From Marinobacter salinexigens (GTDB taxonomy: Bacteria; Pseudomonadota; Gammaproteobacteria; Pseudomonadales; Oleiphilaceae): DNA of 64,000 bases. This document shows, piece by piece, positions 1-8,634 of this stretch. The notes under the pieces were generated by a model. The model was not told the DNA's origin. It was given only the letters and a program-made list of their open reading frames with translations, and did no database searches. The position numbers and the translations under genes are program-made. Where the stretch lies: positions 1-64,000 of the forward strand of contig NZ_VTUU01000008.1 of assembly GCF_008370345.1 (NCBI RefSeq). The letters are read 5' to 3'. Position 1 is the stretch's first letter. Every line of letters starts with the position of its first letter.

Positions 1-196
1 CCTGCCACACCACCAGATTTACAGGTTGTTCCAGCACATCAGAGGGCTGGATAGCGGGATCCGTACTGGCCAGTTTCAGTCGGCCGTGAAAGAGTTCGGA
101 AAGGCCTTCGGTCAGCGCAAAGCCAACCACGGCGAATAAGTCTGGGGGAAGTTCACCAACACGGGCGGTGAACTGCAGTCCGCTTGCCTGGGGCAT
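1..196 (-). CDS. vgrG: VgrG/TssI type VI secretion spike protein, N-terminal fragment
   Basis: The minus strand from the ATG at 194-196 is open to the window edge (65 codons) and reads MPQASGLQFTARVGELPP, then a segment with GLSELFHGRLKLAS and DVLEQPVNLVVWQ. This is the start of the VgrG beta-barrel domain, whose usual pattern is a short strand, a 'G-L-S-x-x-F-x-x-x-L' core and a 'DLLGQPVTL' strand. VgrG trimers form the puncturing tip of the type VI secretion tail and carry effectors. An AAGGAT ribosome-binding site lies 8-13 bases upstream of the start. The rest of the gene and any effector lie outside the window, so the assignment rests on 65 residues only. Confidence 0.7.
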   Translation of the reverse strand, partial: MPQASGLQFTARVGELPPDLFAVVGFALTEGLSELFHGRLKLASTDPAIQPSDVLEQPVNLVVWQ

Positions 197-341
197 ATCT
201 TCAATCCTTGAAGGTATGTTCTTGATAGTATCCGGGAGATCCGCAACCGATTCCGTAGTTGCTTTGTATTGCTAGTCATCCGGAAAGCTGTGCAAAAGTA
301 TCAGCCCACCTGCTAAAAATCCAGTCCGTAAAGAAAACAGA

Positions 342-365
342 AAAGCCCCACAACTGCGGGGCTTT
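342..365 (-). terminator. Intrinsic terminator of the PEP-CTERM gene
   Basis: An 8-bp stem (AAAGCCCC / GGGGCTTT) with an 8-base loop lies 17 bases past the stop codon of the PEP-CTERM gene. On the minus strand it is followed by TTTTCTGTTTTC, so it fits a rho-independent terminator. Confidence 0.8.
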
Positions 366-381
366 AGAAGGAGAACAACCG

Positions 382-1128
382 TCAGGCTGCTTTTTTTCTG
401 CTCAACACACCAAGCCCCAGCAATCCAAGGCCAAGTAGTCCAATGGTCCCAGGCTCTGGTACAGAGCTAACATTCAGGCTGGCCAGAAGTTTTACACTCG
501 TGTCGCCATTTTCTTCGGTATACAGTTCGGTCGCATTACCCTCAAACCCAAGCAGGCTCAGAGAGTAGACGTAACCATCCAGAACAAATTCAGAACTGAG
601 AACCGCCTCGTCAAACAGGATCTGGACAATGTCGTCTACCGGGCCATCTTCTGTTATCTCAGTATGTGGCCCTACCCAAGGGAAAATCTGGCACAGGAAC
701 CCACATACCTCATGCTCAACTTCCGCATTGTTGGGTGTTTCATTGTGCAGGAAGTTAAATGTAAACGGTCCCGTCGCCACAGCCCCGCCACCATTGGAAA
801 AACTGGCGTATACATCCAGATTCACACTGTCGATGGCAGAATCTGAGGGGATCTCATAGTTGTAGTGGGTAAATTCACCCAGTACGAAGGGAGAGGCATC
901 GTTGATGGTCTGGGGCAATAGAGGGTTTGCCTCAAAGCCATAGCCACTCTTATTACCGTAACTTCCACCCCAACGGATCTGGTTTGTGCCTTCGCCGGTA
1001 ACATTCTGGCCACCCACGGCATCAACCCATTGCCCGCTGACAGAATCCAGGTTAACCGGAAAAGCCGCAGCAACACCGGAAACAGTCAGGAGCGCAACGC
1101 CTCCCACAATCGATTTTAAAATAGTCAT
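382..1128 (-). CDS. THxN family PEP-CTERM sorting-domain protein
   Basis: A 248-residue secreted protein. Residues 1-22 form a signal peptide (hydrophobic core, AAA cleavage region). Residues 87-90 are THYN, the motif that names the THxN family of PEP-CTERM proteins. The C-terminus (about 223-248) has VPEP, a Gly/Leu-rich membrane segment and a basic RKKAA tail, which is the PEP-CTERM signal read by exosortase (XrtA-type). Such proteins are exported, anchored and often linked to exopolysaccharide or biofilm matrix; the function of this one is unknown. No exosortase gene is in the window. It is monocistronic, with its own promoter and terminator. Confidence 0.85.
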   Translation of the reverse strand: MTILKSIVGGVALLTVSGVAAAFPVNLDSVSGQWVDAVGGQNVTGEGTNQIRWGGSYGNKSGYGFEANPLLPQTINDASPFVLGEFTHYNYEIPSDSAIDSVNLDVYASFSNGGGAVATGPFTFNFLHNETPNNAEVEHEVCGFLCQIFPWVGPHTEITEDGPVDDIVQILFDEAVLSSEFVLDGYVYSLSLLGFEGNATELYTEENGDTSVKLLASLNVSSVPEPGTIGLLGLGLLGLGVLSRKKAA

Positions 1129-1162
1129 AGGAACATCCCTTTAACGTAGCTCAACACGTATT

Positions 1163-1185
1163 ATCGTGGGGGAACCCCACACGAT
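1163..1185 (-). repeat. Hairpin in the leader of the PEP-CTERM gene
   Basis: ATCGTGGGGG and CCCCACACGAT form a near-perfect inverted repeat with one bulged base, about 35 bases upstream of the start codon and downstream of the predicted promoter, so it would sit in the 5' untranslated RNA. Its role is unknown. Confidence 0.35.
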
Positions 1186-1237
1186 GCGGGAAAGCAAGCA
1201 TCAGGCCAAAAACATAAACCAATATATTTCATACACC

Positions 1238-1266
1238 TAAATAGATAGCATTAACAGGTATGTAAA
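1238..1266 (-). promoter_or_regulatory. Sigma70-type promoter of the PEP-CTERM gene
   Basis: On the minus strand TTTACA (1261-1266) and TATTTA (1238-1243) are separated by exactly 17 bases in an AT-rich stretch. This predicts a transcript start near 1231 and a leader of about 100 bases. Confidence 0.55.
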
Positions 1267-1380
1267 CATTTCTGACATATAAAATGCAGGAATGGCGTAT
1301 CGTAAGAGCCAGCCGATACGCCACGGAAGAAAACGGAAACGAAAGGGGAACGCAGGCACGGCTAACCATGCCCGGAAGGC

Positions 1381-2268
1381 TTATTCCGGCTTGTAAAGCC
1401 GTTGAATACTTGAAAAATCCAGAGTCCCATTGCCCTGCCCTGCATGCAGTTCAAACAGGTTTCGGGCCAGGGATCCCATCGGAATGGCTGCGTGGTTTTT
1501 CACCGCGTTGTCGAATGCCAGCCCGAGATCCTTGTTCATAAGATTGACCAGGAAGCCACCTTCATAGCCTCTGGAAGCTGGCACCCCATCCATCACGCCC
1601 GGCCATGGGTTATAGACATTCAATGCCCAGTTGCCACCAGAGCTCTGCTTCATGATTTCAGACAGGATCGCCGGATCCAGGCCGTTCTTGACCCCCAGCG
1701 CCAAGGCTTCACTGGTTCCTGCCATCAGGATAGCCAACAGCATGTTGTTGCAGATTTTGGCAACCTGCCCGGAACCATGATCACCCGCGTGGAATATGTT
1801 CTTGCCCATACCTTCAAGTATTGGCTTCGCCTGGTTGAACGTGTCCTCCGAGCCGCCACAGATAAACGACAGCGTACCCGCCCTGGCACCACCCACACCG
1901 CCTGACACCGGCGCATCAAGGAACGGAATATTGCGGTTCTTCGCTTCCTCAGCTACACCACGGGCCGTTTCCGGGGCAATGGTGGACGAATCAATCACCA
2001 GGGTGCCTTCCGGAAGATTGGCCAACAGGCCCTCGCTGCCGAGATAAACGGCTTCAACGTGCTGGCCAGCCGGCAGCATGGTAATAACGCACTCTGCGCC
2101 TTTGGCCGCCTCATGGGCTGTGTCAGCCGTTTTAGCGCCCTCCGCAACGAGCGCCTGGACAGCATCCTTCGACAGGTCAAACACGGTTACATCGTGTCCG
2201 GCCTTGACCAGATTAGCAGCCATAGGGCCACCCATATTGCCCAGACCAATGAAGGTTATGATTGCCAT
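1381..2268 (-). CDS. mmsB: 3-hydroxyisobutyrate dehydrogenase
   Basis: A 295-residue NAD-dependent dehydrogenase that oxidises 3-hydroxyisobutyrate to methylmalonate semialdehyde in valine breakdown. The N-terminal Rossmann motif is GLGNMGGPMAANL (residues 8-20), the substrate loop is DAPVSGGVGGARAGTL, and the catalytic lysine lies in GSGQVAKICNNM, as in the beta-hydroxyacid dehydrogenase family. Length matches the family. It is the last gene of the mmsA-acd-ech-hibch-mmsB operon, 56 bases after the hydrolase gene. Its product is the substrate of MmsA, encoded by the first gene. Confidence 0.93.
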   Translation of the reverse strand: MAIITFIGLGNMGGPMAANLVKAGHDVTVFDLSKDAVQALVAEGAKTADTAHEAAKGAECVITMLPAGQHVEAVYLGSEGLLANLPEGTLVIDSSTIAPETARGVAEEAKNRNIPFLDAPVSGGVGGARAGTLSFICGGSEDTFNQAKPILEGMGKNIFHAGDHGSGQVAKICNNMLLAILMAGTSEALALGVKNGLDPAILSEIMKQSSGGNWALNVYNPWPGVMDGVPASRGYEGGFLVNLMNKDLGLAFDNAVKNHAAIPMGSLARNLFELHAGQGNGTLDFSSIQRLYKPE

Positions 2269-2324
2269 GTCTTTTCCCCTTTATTGTTGTATTCGGTAAA
2301 CAGGGCTGATCGGCCCCGCATTGC

Positions 2325-3392
2325 TTATGCAAAAAAGCCGTCAATCCACTCTGTGTTCATTTCACCCAGAGAGGCATAACGCCAACGAGGCTGCTGATCC
2401 TTATCAATAAGGAGCGCCCGGATACCCTCGGCAAATTCGCCCTTCCGGAGACAGTTCTTTGATATCACCAGCTCCTTATCCAGAACTTCCTTCAGGCTAT
2501 CCTGCCTGCAGCGCTTCAGATGGTTCCAGACCAGCGCCATAGACGTCGGCGAGGCTGAATCCAGGGCCTTGGTGGAGCGTGCCAGCCAGCCATCACCACC
2601 AGAAAGTTCCTTCAGCTGATCCACCACGGCTTCCAGCGAATCACCGTCGGTTACCCGGTTGATATCATCGAAGTGTTCGCGAACCGGCGACTCAGGCATG
2701 ACATCGGCACTACGTATTTCAAACTGTCGCATTACCGAACTGACGACACCGTCTGCATCAGCATTCAGCCAGTCCTTTTGTTTCAGAGTTTCGATGACCT
2801 CTAGCTTGAGATCATGCCGGATAAAGCGATCAGCCAGGCCTGTAAATACCGCATCCCGGCCGTTGATCCTGGCTCCGGTCAGCCCGAGAAACAGCCCCGT
2901 GCGGCCGGGAGCCCTGTTCAGGAACCACCCTGCCGCGACATCCGGGTAGAGTCCGATGGTAATTTCCGGCATCGCCAGTTTGGAGCCCTCCGTAACAATC
3001 CGGTGTGAAGCCCCCTGCATCAGGCCCATACCGCCACCCATGACAATGCCATGTCCCCAACACACAACCGGTTTCGGGTAGGTATGGATCTGGTAATCCA
3101 GCTCATATTCCTCGGTGAAGAACGCATCGCCTTCACCACCCTGAGGTTCCGTCATGCTTCGGTACAGGGCCACAATGTCCCCGCCGGCGCAGAATGCCTT
3201 GTCACCTTCAGCATCCAGCCAGACAGCTTTGACATTGCTGTCTTCAGTCCATCGGCTGAGCTGGGGTGCCAGCATACGGATCATTTCGAGGGACAGTGAA
3301 TTCAGTGCCCGGGGGTTGTTCAGACGAATAGCCCCGATAACCGCACCATCACCGGTTTGCCATTCTTCAAATACAATGGGTTGATCACTCAT
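2325..3392 (-). CDS. 3-hydroxyisobutyryl-CoA hydrolase
   Basis: A 355-residue crotonase-superfamily protein. The oxyanion-hole segments are DKAFCAGGDIVALY and WGHGIVMGGGMGLMQGA, and the acidic catalytic segment is AMPEITIGLYPDVAAGWFLN. The length (about 350, against about 260 for plain enoyl-CoA hydratases) and the GLYPDV motif point to the HIBCH-type hydrolase, which releases CoA from 3-hydroxyisobutyryl-CoA so that MmsB can act. Its position between the hydratase and mmsB is exactly the pathway order. It starts 33 bases after the preceding hydratase gene. Confidence 0.9.
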   Translation of the reverse strand: MSDQPIVFEEWQTGDGAVIGAIRLNNPRALNSLSLEMIRMLAPQLSRWTEDSNVKAVWLDAEGDKAFCAGGDIVALYRSMTEPQGGEGDAFFTEEYELDYQIHTYPKPVVCWGHGIVMGGGMGLMQGASHRIVTEGSKLAMPEITIGLYPDVAAGWFLNRAPGRTGLFLGLTGARINGRDAVFTGLADRFIRHDLKLEVIETLKQKDWLNADADGVVSSVMRQFEIRSADVMPESPVREHFDDINRVTDGDSLEAVVDQLKELSGGDGWLARSTKALDSASPTSMALVWNHLKRCRQDSLKEVLDKELVISKNCLRKGEFAEGIRALLIDKDQQPRWRYASLGEMNTEWIDGFFA

Positions 3393-3425
3393 AACTTATC
3401 CTTCAACCGTTGCTCTGAGACGGAA

Positions 3426-4205
3426 TCAGCGGTTTTTCCACTCGGGCTTGCGCTTCTCAAGAAACGCATTAACGCCTTCTCTCTGGTCATCTGTGGAGAA
3501 CAACTCAACAAAGAGCTCGCGCTCCATTCTCCAGCCATCAGCATGGCTGCGCCCATCTCTGGCACTCATCACCAGAGTCTTGCATCGTGCGACAGCCGAC
3601 GGACTCTGTTTACAGGCACCCTCTGCCAGCTCAAGCGCTTTCTCAAAGCTCTTGCCGGCGGGGACAACTTCTTCCACGAGGCCGATCTCCAGGGCTTTCC
3701 CGGCTGTGACCCGTTCGCCACAAAGAATCATTCGCTTGGCCCAGCCCTCACCTACAAGCCAGGGCAGATTCTGCGTACCACCGGCGCAGGGCAACAAGCC
3801 GACACCCGCCTCCGGCAGAGCCATCTGGGCCTGCTCTTCCGCTACCCGGATATCACACGCCATGGCACACTCAAGCCCGCCACCCATGGCGTAGCCGTTC
3901 ACCGCCGCAATCGAAACACCCCTGAAAGATGAAAGCGTCGAAAACGCCTCCCCGAACGCAGCGCCCATCTCTCCGGCATTGGCCTTGTCTCCGTCGGCAA
4001 AGAGCTTCAGGTCTGCCCCGGCAGAGAAAAATTTTTCACCCTGCCCGGTAACAACCAGGGCATAGATTTCGCGGTCTTCATTCAGATCGTTTACGATCTC
4101 CACCAGGGCACTCAACGATGCTTTCGTCCAGGTGTTGGCCGGTGGGTTATTGATCGTCATAACCGCAATGTGTCCACGCTTCTCGAGCTTAAGCAGATCA
4201 CTCAT
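3426..4205 (-). CDS. Enoyl-CoA hydratase (methacrylyl-CoA hydratase role)
   Basis: A 259-residue crotonase-fold hydratase. Visible motifs are GEKFFSAGADLKLF (first oxyanion-hole region), NGYAMGGGLECAMACD (second, with one catalytic Glu) and ALPEAGVGLLPCAGGTQ (the other catalytic Glu). Enoyl-CoA hydratases add water to 2-enoyl-CoA thioesters. In this operon the natural substrate is methacrylyl-CoA, made by the upstream acyl-CoA dehydrogenase and passed to the downstream HIBCH-like hydrolase. Substrate is inferred from context; the fold assignment is firm. Confidence 0.88.
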   Translation of the reverse strand: MSDLLKLEKRGHIAVMTINNPPANTWTKASLSALVEIVNDLNEDREIYALVVTGQGEKFFSAGADLKLFADGDKANAGEMGAAFGEAFSTLSSFRGVSIAAVNGYAMGGGLECAMACDIRVAEEQAQMALPEAGVGLLPCAGGTQNLPWLVGEGWAKRMILCGERVTAGKALEIGLVEEVVPAGKSFEKALELAEGACKQSPSAVARCKTLVMSARDGRSHADGWRMERELFVELFSTDDQREGVNAFLEKRKPEWKNR

Positions 4206-4234
4206 TCTGTTTCTCCTGTTTGCCTGAGGTTCTG

Positions 4235-5401
4235 TTATTGGATGGCTTCAGCAACACCGTCATCAAGCAGACGACGAGCCACAATCAGGCGCATGATTTC
4301 GTTGGTCCCTTCCAGGATCTGGTGCACACGAAGATCGCGCAAATACCGCTCCAGTGGATACTCCCGGATATAGCCGTAGCCACCGTGCAATTGCAGGGCC
4401 TCGTTCGCTACGTCAAAGCAGGCGTCCGTGGCAAAACGTTTTGCCATGGCACAATGCAGGGTTGCTTCGGGGTCTTTGGCATCAAGCTTGAAGGCGCCCA
4501 GACGAACCATCTGGCGGGCGGCCACCAGATTGGTTGCCATATCCGCCAGCTTGAACTGAAGCGCCTGAAAGGCGGCCAGCGGCTTACCAAACTGTTCCCG
4601 CTCGTGCATGTAGTTCCGGGCACGAATCAGGGCGGCCTGAGCACCCCCGAGAGAACAGGTGGCAATATTGAGCCGCCCTCCATCAAGCCCTTTCATGGCA
4701 ATAGCAAAACCATCTCCTTCCTCACCGACTCGATTGGTGACCGGTATTCGCACGTTTTCCAGACTGATCATTCGGGTCGGCTGACTGTGCCAGCCCATTT
4801 TCTCTTCATTCTTACCGTAGCTGATGCCGTCAGCGTCCGCGGGAATCACAAAAGTCGAAATACCTTTTGAACCGCTTTCAGCATCGCCGGTCCGGGCCAT
4901 AAGCACGAGGATATCCGTGCTTCCCGCGCCGGAAATGAACATTTTGCTGCCGTTGATTACGTAACTGTCGCCATCACGAACGGCTTTGGTTCGGAGGCTG
5001 GCAGCATCAGAGCCCGCCCCGGGTTCGGTGAGGCAATACGATGCCAGCCACTCTCCACTGGCAAGCCCGGGCACGAATGCCTGTTTCAGCTCATCCGAAG
5101 CGAAAGTGGCAATCATCCAGGTGGCCATATTGTGAATGGTGATAAAAGCAGCCGTTGAAGGGCAGGCCGCTGCCAGCTCTTCCACGATGACGGAGGTATC
5201 GAGCCGGGAAAGCCCCATCCCCCCCAGAGCTTCAGGGGTATACATACCCATGAAGCCCATTTCGCCTGCTTCCCGCATCACATCCACCGGGAAAATATGC
5301 TGCTCATCCCATGTCGCTGCGTGCGGGGCCATAGCCTTTTCAGCAAAGGCCCTGGCCGCCTCACGGAACGCCAACTGGTCTTCTGTCAGATTGAAGTCCA
5401 T
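4235..5401 (-). CDS. Acyl-CoA dehydrogenase (isobutyryl-CoA dehydrogenase type)
   Basis: A 388-residue FAD enzyme. It has the acyl-CoA dehydrogenase signatures CLTEPGAGSDAASLRT (around residues 130-145), the FAD/ETF-contact segment and the C-terminal HQILEGTNEIMRLIVARRLL, whose Glu in EGT is at the usual position of the catalytic base of short-chain enzymes. In this operon it should oxidise isobutyryl-CoA to methacrylyl-CoA, passing electrons to ETF. It lies 18 bases after mmsA, so they are very likely cotranscribed. 2-methylbutyryl-CoA as a further substrate cannot be excluded. Confidence 0.88.
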   Translation of the reverse strand: MDFNLTEDQLAFREAARAFAEKAMAPHAATWDEQHIFPVDVMREAGEMGFMGMYTPEALGGMGLSRLDTSVIVEELAAACPSTAAFITIHNMATWMIATFASDELKQAFVPGLASGEWLASYCLTEPGAGSDAASLRTKAVRDGDSYVINGSKMFISGAGSTDILVLMARTGDAESGSKGISTFVIPADADGISYGKNEEKMGWHSQPTRMISLENVRIPVTNRVGEEGDGFAIAMKGLDGGRLNIATCSLGGAQAALIRARNYMHEREQFGKPLAAFQALQFKLADMATNLVAARQMVRLGAFKLDAKDPEATLHCAMAKRFATDACFDVANEALQLHGGYGYIREYPLERYLRDLRVHQILEGTNEIMRLIVARRLLDDGVAEAIQ

Positions 5402-5419
5402 CGGTGTCCCCTGATCCTA

Positions 5420-6910
5420 TTAACGCAACTGGATTGAGAAGTTTGCCTCAGCCGTTGCCTCACTGGAGAACCAGCGGGACGTTACGGTCTTGGTTTCGGT
5501 ATAAAAACGCACTGCCTGTTTGCCATAGGCATGCTGATCACCGTAAAAAGATCCCTTCCAACCGGTGAACGAGAAGAACGGCAGAGGTACCGGAATGGGA
5601 ATGTTCACACCTACCTGGCCCACGTCGATATTGTGCTGGAAGCGACGGGCAGCACCACCGGAGTTGGTAAAGATTGAAGTGCCGTTACCGTACGGGCTGT
5701 TGTTGATCACTTCGATGGCTTCACCAAGGCTGTCAACTTCCATGCAGGACAGCACCGGCCCGAAGATTTCCTCGTTGTAGATATCCATGTCGGTGGTCAC
5801 ACCGGAGAACAGCGTGGGCCCCACCCAATTACCATCAGGCAGGCCATCCACTGTGCAGCCGCGGCCATCCAGCAACAGGTTTGCACCCTGGGCTTCGCCG
5901 GTTGCAATCAAAGACTCGATACGATCCTTGGCTTTAGCGCTGATGATCGGACCGTAGCTGGCTCCGGCATCATCCCAGGCACCTGGCCGGGCTTTGGACA
6001 TGGCTTCTTTCAGCTCCGGAATCCACTGTTGGGCTTCACCAACAAAAACGGCAACGGAAATCGCCATGCAACGCTGGCCCGCGGCGCCAACCGAGGCACC
6101 AACCAGTGCGTTGATCACCTGCTGCTTGTCAGCATCAGGCATGATCACCATGTGGTTCTTGGCACCGGCGAAGCTCTGAACACGCTTCATGTTGCGGGTG
6201 CCAGTTTCATAGATATAGCGGCCCACAGGAACAGAGCCCACGAACGAAACGGCTTTGATGGCAGGGTCGGTCAGCAGTGTATCCACCTGCTCTTTACCAC
6301 CGTGAACCACCTGCAAAACACCTTTCGGAGCACCCGCTTGCTCAAAGAGTTCGGCCAGACGCATCGGGGTAAGAGGGTCCTGCTCGGAAGGCTTGAGGAT
6401 GAAGGTGTTGCCACACGCGATGGCCATCGGGAACATCCACAGCGGAATCATGGCCGGGAAGTTAAACGGAGTGATACCGGCACACACACCCAAAGGCTGA
6501 ATCCAGGAATGGGTATCCACTTCGCGGGCTACGTTTTCAACGGTCTCCCCCATCATCAGGGAAGCTACGTTGCCGGCATGCTCAACCACCTCAATACCAC
6601 GCCAAACGTCACCTTTGGCATCTTCGAAGGTCTTTCCGGTTTCCTGGGAGAGAATTTCAGCGATTTCGTCGTGATGCTCCTTCAGCAGCGCCTGGTAGCG
6701 GAGCATGACGCGCGCCCGCTCAGACACCGGTACTTCTTTCCAGGTCTTGAACACCTCACCGGCGTACTTGATGGCTTGTTCCATCTCGGCGTGAGTCGTG
6801 CAGGGCGCCCTGGCGATGACTTCATTCGTGGCGGGATTGGTGACGTCTATCCAGTCCTGAGTCTGGCTCTGAACAAATTCACCGGCGAGATACAGTGGTA
6901 CGTTCTTCAT
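5420..6910 (-). CDS. mmsA: Methylmalonate-semialdehyde dehydrogenase (CoA-acylating)
   Basis: First gene of the valine/isobutyrate operon. The enzyme oxidises methylmalonate semialdehyde to propionyl-CoA with NAD and CoA. The aldehyde dehydrogenase fold is plain: [13 protein letters not shown] near residue 145, the NAD-loop region KPSEQDP, and the catalytic cysteine in [11 protein letters not shown] (conserved Cys of MmsA). I place the start at the ATG at 6908-6910 (496 aa, [12 protein letters not shown]), with AGGGACC upstream. An extension to 6973 would add 21 residues not typical of the family and would run almost to the promoter. Confidence 0.93.
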   Translation of the reverse strand: MKNVPLYLAGEFVQSQTQDWIDVTNPATNEVIARAPCTTHAEMEQAIKYAGEVFKTWKEVPVSERARVMLRYQALLKEHHDEIAEILSQETGKTFEDAKGDVWRGIEVVEHAGNVASLMMGETVENVAREVDTHSWIQPLGVCAGITPFNFPAMIPLWMFPMAIACGNTFILKPSEQDPLTPMRLAELFEQAGAPKGVLQVVHGGKEQVDTLLTDPAIKAVSFVGSVPVGRYIYETGTRNMKRVQSFAGAKNHMVIMPDADKQQVINALVGASVGAAGQRCMAISVAVFVGEAQQWIPELKEAMSKARPGAWDDAGASYGPIISAKAKDRIESLIATGEAQGANLLLDGRGCTVDGLPDGNWVGPTLFSGVTTDMDIYNEEIFGPVLSCMEVDSLGEAIEVINNSPYGNGTSIFTNSGGAARRFQHNIDVGQVGVNIPIPVPLPFFSFTGWKGSFYGDQHAYGKQAVRFYTETKTVTSRWFSSEATAEANFSIQLR

Positions 6911-6983
6911 TTGATGAGGTCCCTGTTTGTTGTTATGCGGGAAGCGGACCGGGCGGTTTGCCGATCCAGTCATGTTTGAAAAA

Positions 6984-7012
6984 ATCCTAGCACGTGATTC
7001 GGTTAACAGTGA
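6984..7012 (-). promoter_or_regulatory. Predicted mmsA operon promoter
   Basis: On the minus strand a -10-like TAGGAT (6984-6989) has only a weak -35 (CACTGT or TCACTG at 7006-7012), and that weak -35 overlaps the proximal 18-bp direct repeat. This is the layout expected of an AraC-family activated (class II) promoter. Confidence 0.4.
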
Positions 7013-7047
7013 TTGACTAAATTTCGCCCGTGATGGACTATATTTCG
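7009..7047. promoter_or_regulatory. Tandem direct repeat, probable MmsR operator
   Basis: GTGATTGACTAAATTTCG (7009-7026) and GTGATGGACTATATTTCG (7030-7047) match at 16 of 18 positions and are spaced exactly 21 bp apart, two helical turns. AraC-family activators bind such head-to-tail half-sites next to the -35 of the target. The pair lies between mmsA and the divergent AraC-type gene, so it is the obvious MmsR target. It also shows that the regulator's GTG at 7030 is unlikely to be the true start, because it would lie in the operator. Confidence 0.65.
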
Positions 7048-7074
7048 ATCACTCTAAAAACAACAGACTCAAAA

Positions 7075-7950
7075 ATGGCTCAAACCTCTCAATGGCCTGT
7101 CCCTCAGGACAGCGTACGTTATGTGGTCCCGGACCCCATTATTCACCTGCTTTCAAACCACCCACTCACACGGGACCTCTACCCGCTGGCCTTCGGCCAT
7201 TATCGCCGGGCGGCGGGTCATCACATGCATCGAGAACATCACAAGGATCATCTTTTGATCTACTGCACGGAAGGCAAGGCGTTCCTGAATGTGCTGGGTG
7301 AGCCCTACACAGTTGAAGCCGGCGATCTCCTCTTATTACCCTCTGGAGCCAGTCACCGCTATACCGCAGACCCGGACAATCCATGGACAATTCACTGGGT
7401 CCACTACACAGGCCCCCTGGCTGATGAATTCAGGCAATACATGGGTTTCGATAGCGCGACTCGCATCCGCCATCTGGGGCGTCAGCCCCGTTTGCTGGTG
7501 GACTTCAATGGTTTGCTGTCAGTGAGGCAGACCGGCTTCCGGGCCCGTGGCCTGATTCATGCCGCAAACCGTTTACGGCAGCTGCTGGCGGCCATCCCGA
7601 TCACCATCGATGCAGCCGGCCACGAGCGTACGAGCGAACTGGATACCATTCACAACTATATGCGTGAACATCTGGAAGAAAGGTTGTCGCTGGAGCAGCT
7701 TGCCGAGCTGGCCGGACTGTCACCTGCCCACTTTGCAACCCGCTACCGGGAACAGACCGGCACCTCGCCGATTCAGCACTTTCTTCACCTGAAAGTGGAG
7801 CGGGCATGCCAGTTGCTGGACACCACCGACTATAGCTTTGCCGATATCAGCCGGCATCTGGGCTATGATGACGCCTATTACTTTTCGCGCCTGTTCAAGA
7901 AAGTTATGGGGCAATCGCCCCGGGATTACCGGCATACCGCCCGACATTGA
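7075..7950 (+). CDS. mmsR: AraC family regulator of the mms (valine/isobutyrate) operon
   Basis: A protein of about 291 residues with an N-terminal cupin-like sensor domain (HHMHREHHKDHLLIYCTEG, then AGDLLLLPSGASHRY) and a C-terminal double helix-turn-helix (SLEQLAELAGLSPAHFATRY and ISRHLGYDDAYYFSRLFKK). This is the layout of MmsR, which activates mmsAB. It is divergent from mmsA. I choose the ATG at 7075 rather than GTG 7030 or ATG 7033, because those earlier codons fall inside the tandem operator repeat. No strong ribosome-binding site precedes 7075, so this start is tentative. Confidence 0.8.
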   Translation: MAQTSQWPVPQDSVRYVVPDPIIHLLSNHPLTRDLYPLAFGHYRRAAGHHMHREHHKDHLLIYCTEGKAFLNVLGEPYTVEAGDLLLLPSGASHRYTADPDNPWTIHWVHYTGPLADEFRQYMGFDSATRIRHLGRQPRLLVDFNGLLSVRQTGFRARGLIHAANRLRQLLAAIPITIDAAGHERTSELDTIHNYMREHLEERLSLEQLAELAGLSPAHFATRYREQTGTSPIQHFLHLKVERACQLLDTTDYSFADISRHLGYDDAYYFSRLFKKVMGQSPRDYRHTARH

Positions 7951-7984
7951 CGTCATGTATTGAGGGCCAGACTGCCACCTGTCT

Positions 7985-8010
7985 GCATCTACGACTTTTG
8001 TTGTAGATGC
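7985..8010. repeat. Inverted repeat upstream of the SRPBCC gene
   Basis: GCATCTAC (7985-7992) and GTAGATGC (8003-8010) form a perfect 8-bp dyad with a 10-base spacer, 45 bases before the start of the SRPBCC gene. No T-tract follows, so it looks more like an operator or leader hairpin than a terminator. Confidence 0.4.
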
Positions 8011-8054
8011 GAACCAGTTATCTTACTCCTTTCAACATACAACAAGAGCGAGCC

Positions 8055-8483
8055 ATGGCCATGTACACGATCGAAATTGACGAAACCTTCGAGGTTCCCC
8101 GTAAGCGTGTGTTCGAGCTGTTTGCCGACCACAACCGGATCGGAAAGGTACTGGGCGCACCGATCAAACGCATCAAGGACAGCGACCAGGCTGACCCCAA
8201 TGGCATCGGCTCCGTTCGTAAAATCGGCATCGGTCCGGTTGGTCTGGAGGAAACCATCCTCAACTTCGAACCGAACTCCCTGATCGAATACACCATCACC
8301 AGCCTAAGCCCGATCAAGAACCATCTCGGCCGCATTCGTTTCGAGGACACACCGGAAGGCCATACCCGAATCAACTACACCATTACCTTCGAAGACGTCG
8401 TCCCGCTGACCGGCAAGCTGGTACGTTCAGCCCTTGAGCAGGGCATTCGCCGCGGGATCAGGCGGGTACCGGACCTGGCGTGA
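8055..8483 (+). CDS. SRPBCC family (polyketide cyclase/dehydrase-like) protein
   Basis: 142 residues from the ATG at 8055 (MAMYTIEIDETFEVPRKRVF), preceded by a purine-rich AAGAGCGAG. The sequence follows the START/SRPBCC pattern: a first strand TIEIDETFEVP, the helix RVFELFADHNRI, then strands with SVRKIGIGPVGLEETILNFEP and RINYTITFEDVVPLTGKLV. The fold binds hydrophobic ligands in a deep cavity; no catalytic residues can be assigned. It stands alone between mmsR and a divergently unrelated metallo-beta-lactamase-fold gene, so its ligand is unknown. Confidence 0.75.
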   Translation: MAMYTIEIDETFEVPRKRVFELFADHNRIGKVLGAPIKRIKDSDQADPNGIGSVRKIGIGPVGLEETILNFEPNSLIEYTITSLSPIKNHLGRIRFEDTPEGHTRINYTITFEDVVPLTGKLVRSALEQGIRRGIRRVPDLA

Positions 8484-8634
8484 GTTATTGATAGATAGCA
8501 ACAAACCGTAACTTGATGATTATCAGATTCTTGACCTGAGGCAATAGGCCACACCAGTCGATTCTGTAATCTCCGCTCAATTGCATTATCTGGCCATTCC
8601 GGCCAGACATCCCCTTTTGCAGCGGAGAATCCAG

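Noticed and set aside
1284..1541. Plus-strand 85-codon frame between the PEP-CTERM and mmsB genes
   Set aside because: Mostly antisense to mmsB, no ribosome-binding site, Arg/Ser-rich shadow composition.
7030..7074. GTG at 7030 or ATG at 7033 as the start of the AraC regulator
   Set aside because: Overlaps the second half of the direct-repeat operator; translation from there is unlikely.
7948..7955. TGACGTCA palindrome at the end of the AraC gene
   Set aside because: Eight bases only, and it includes the stop codon; expected by chance.
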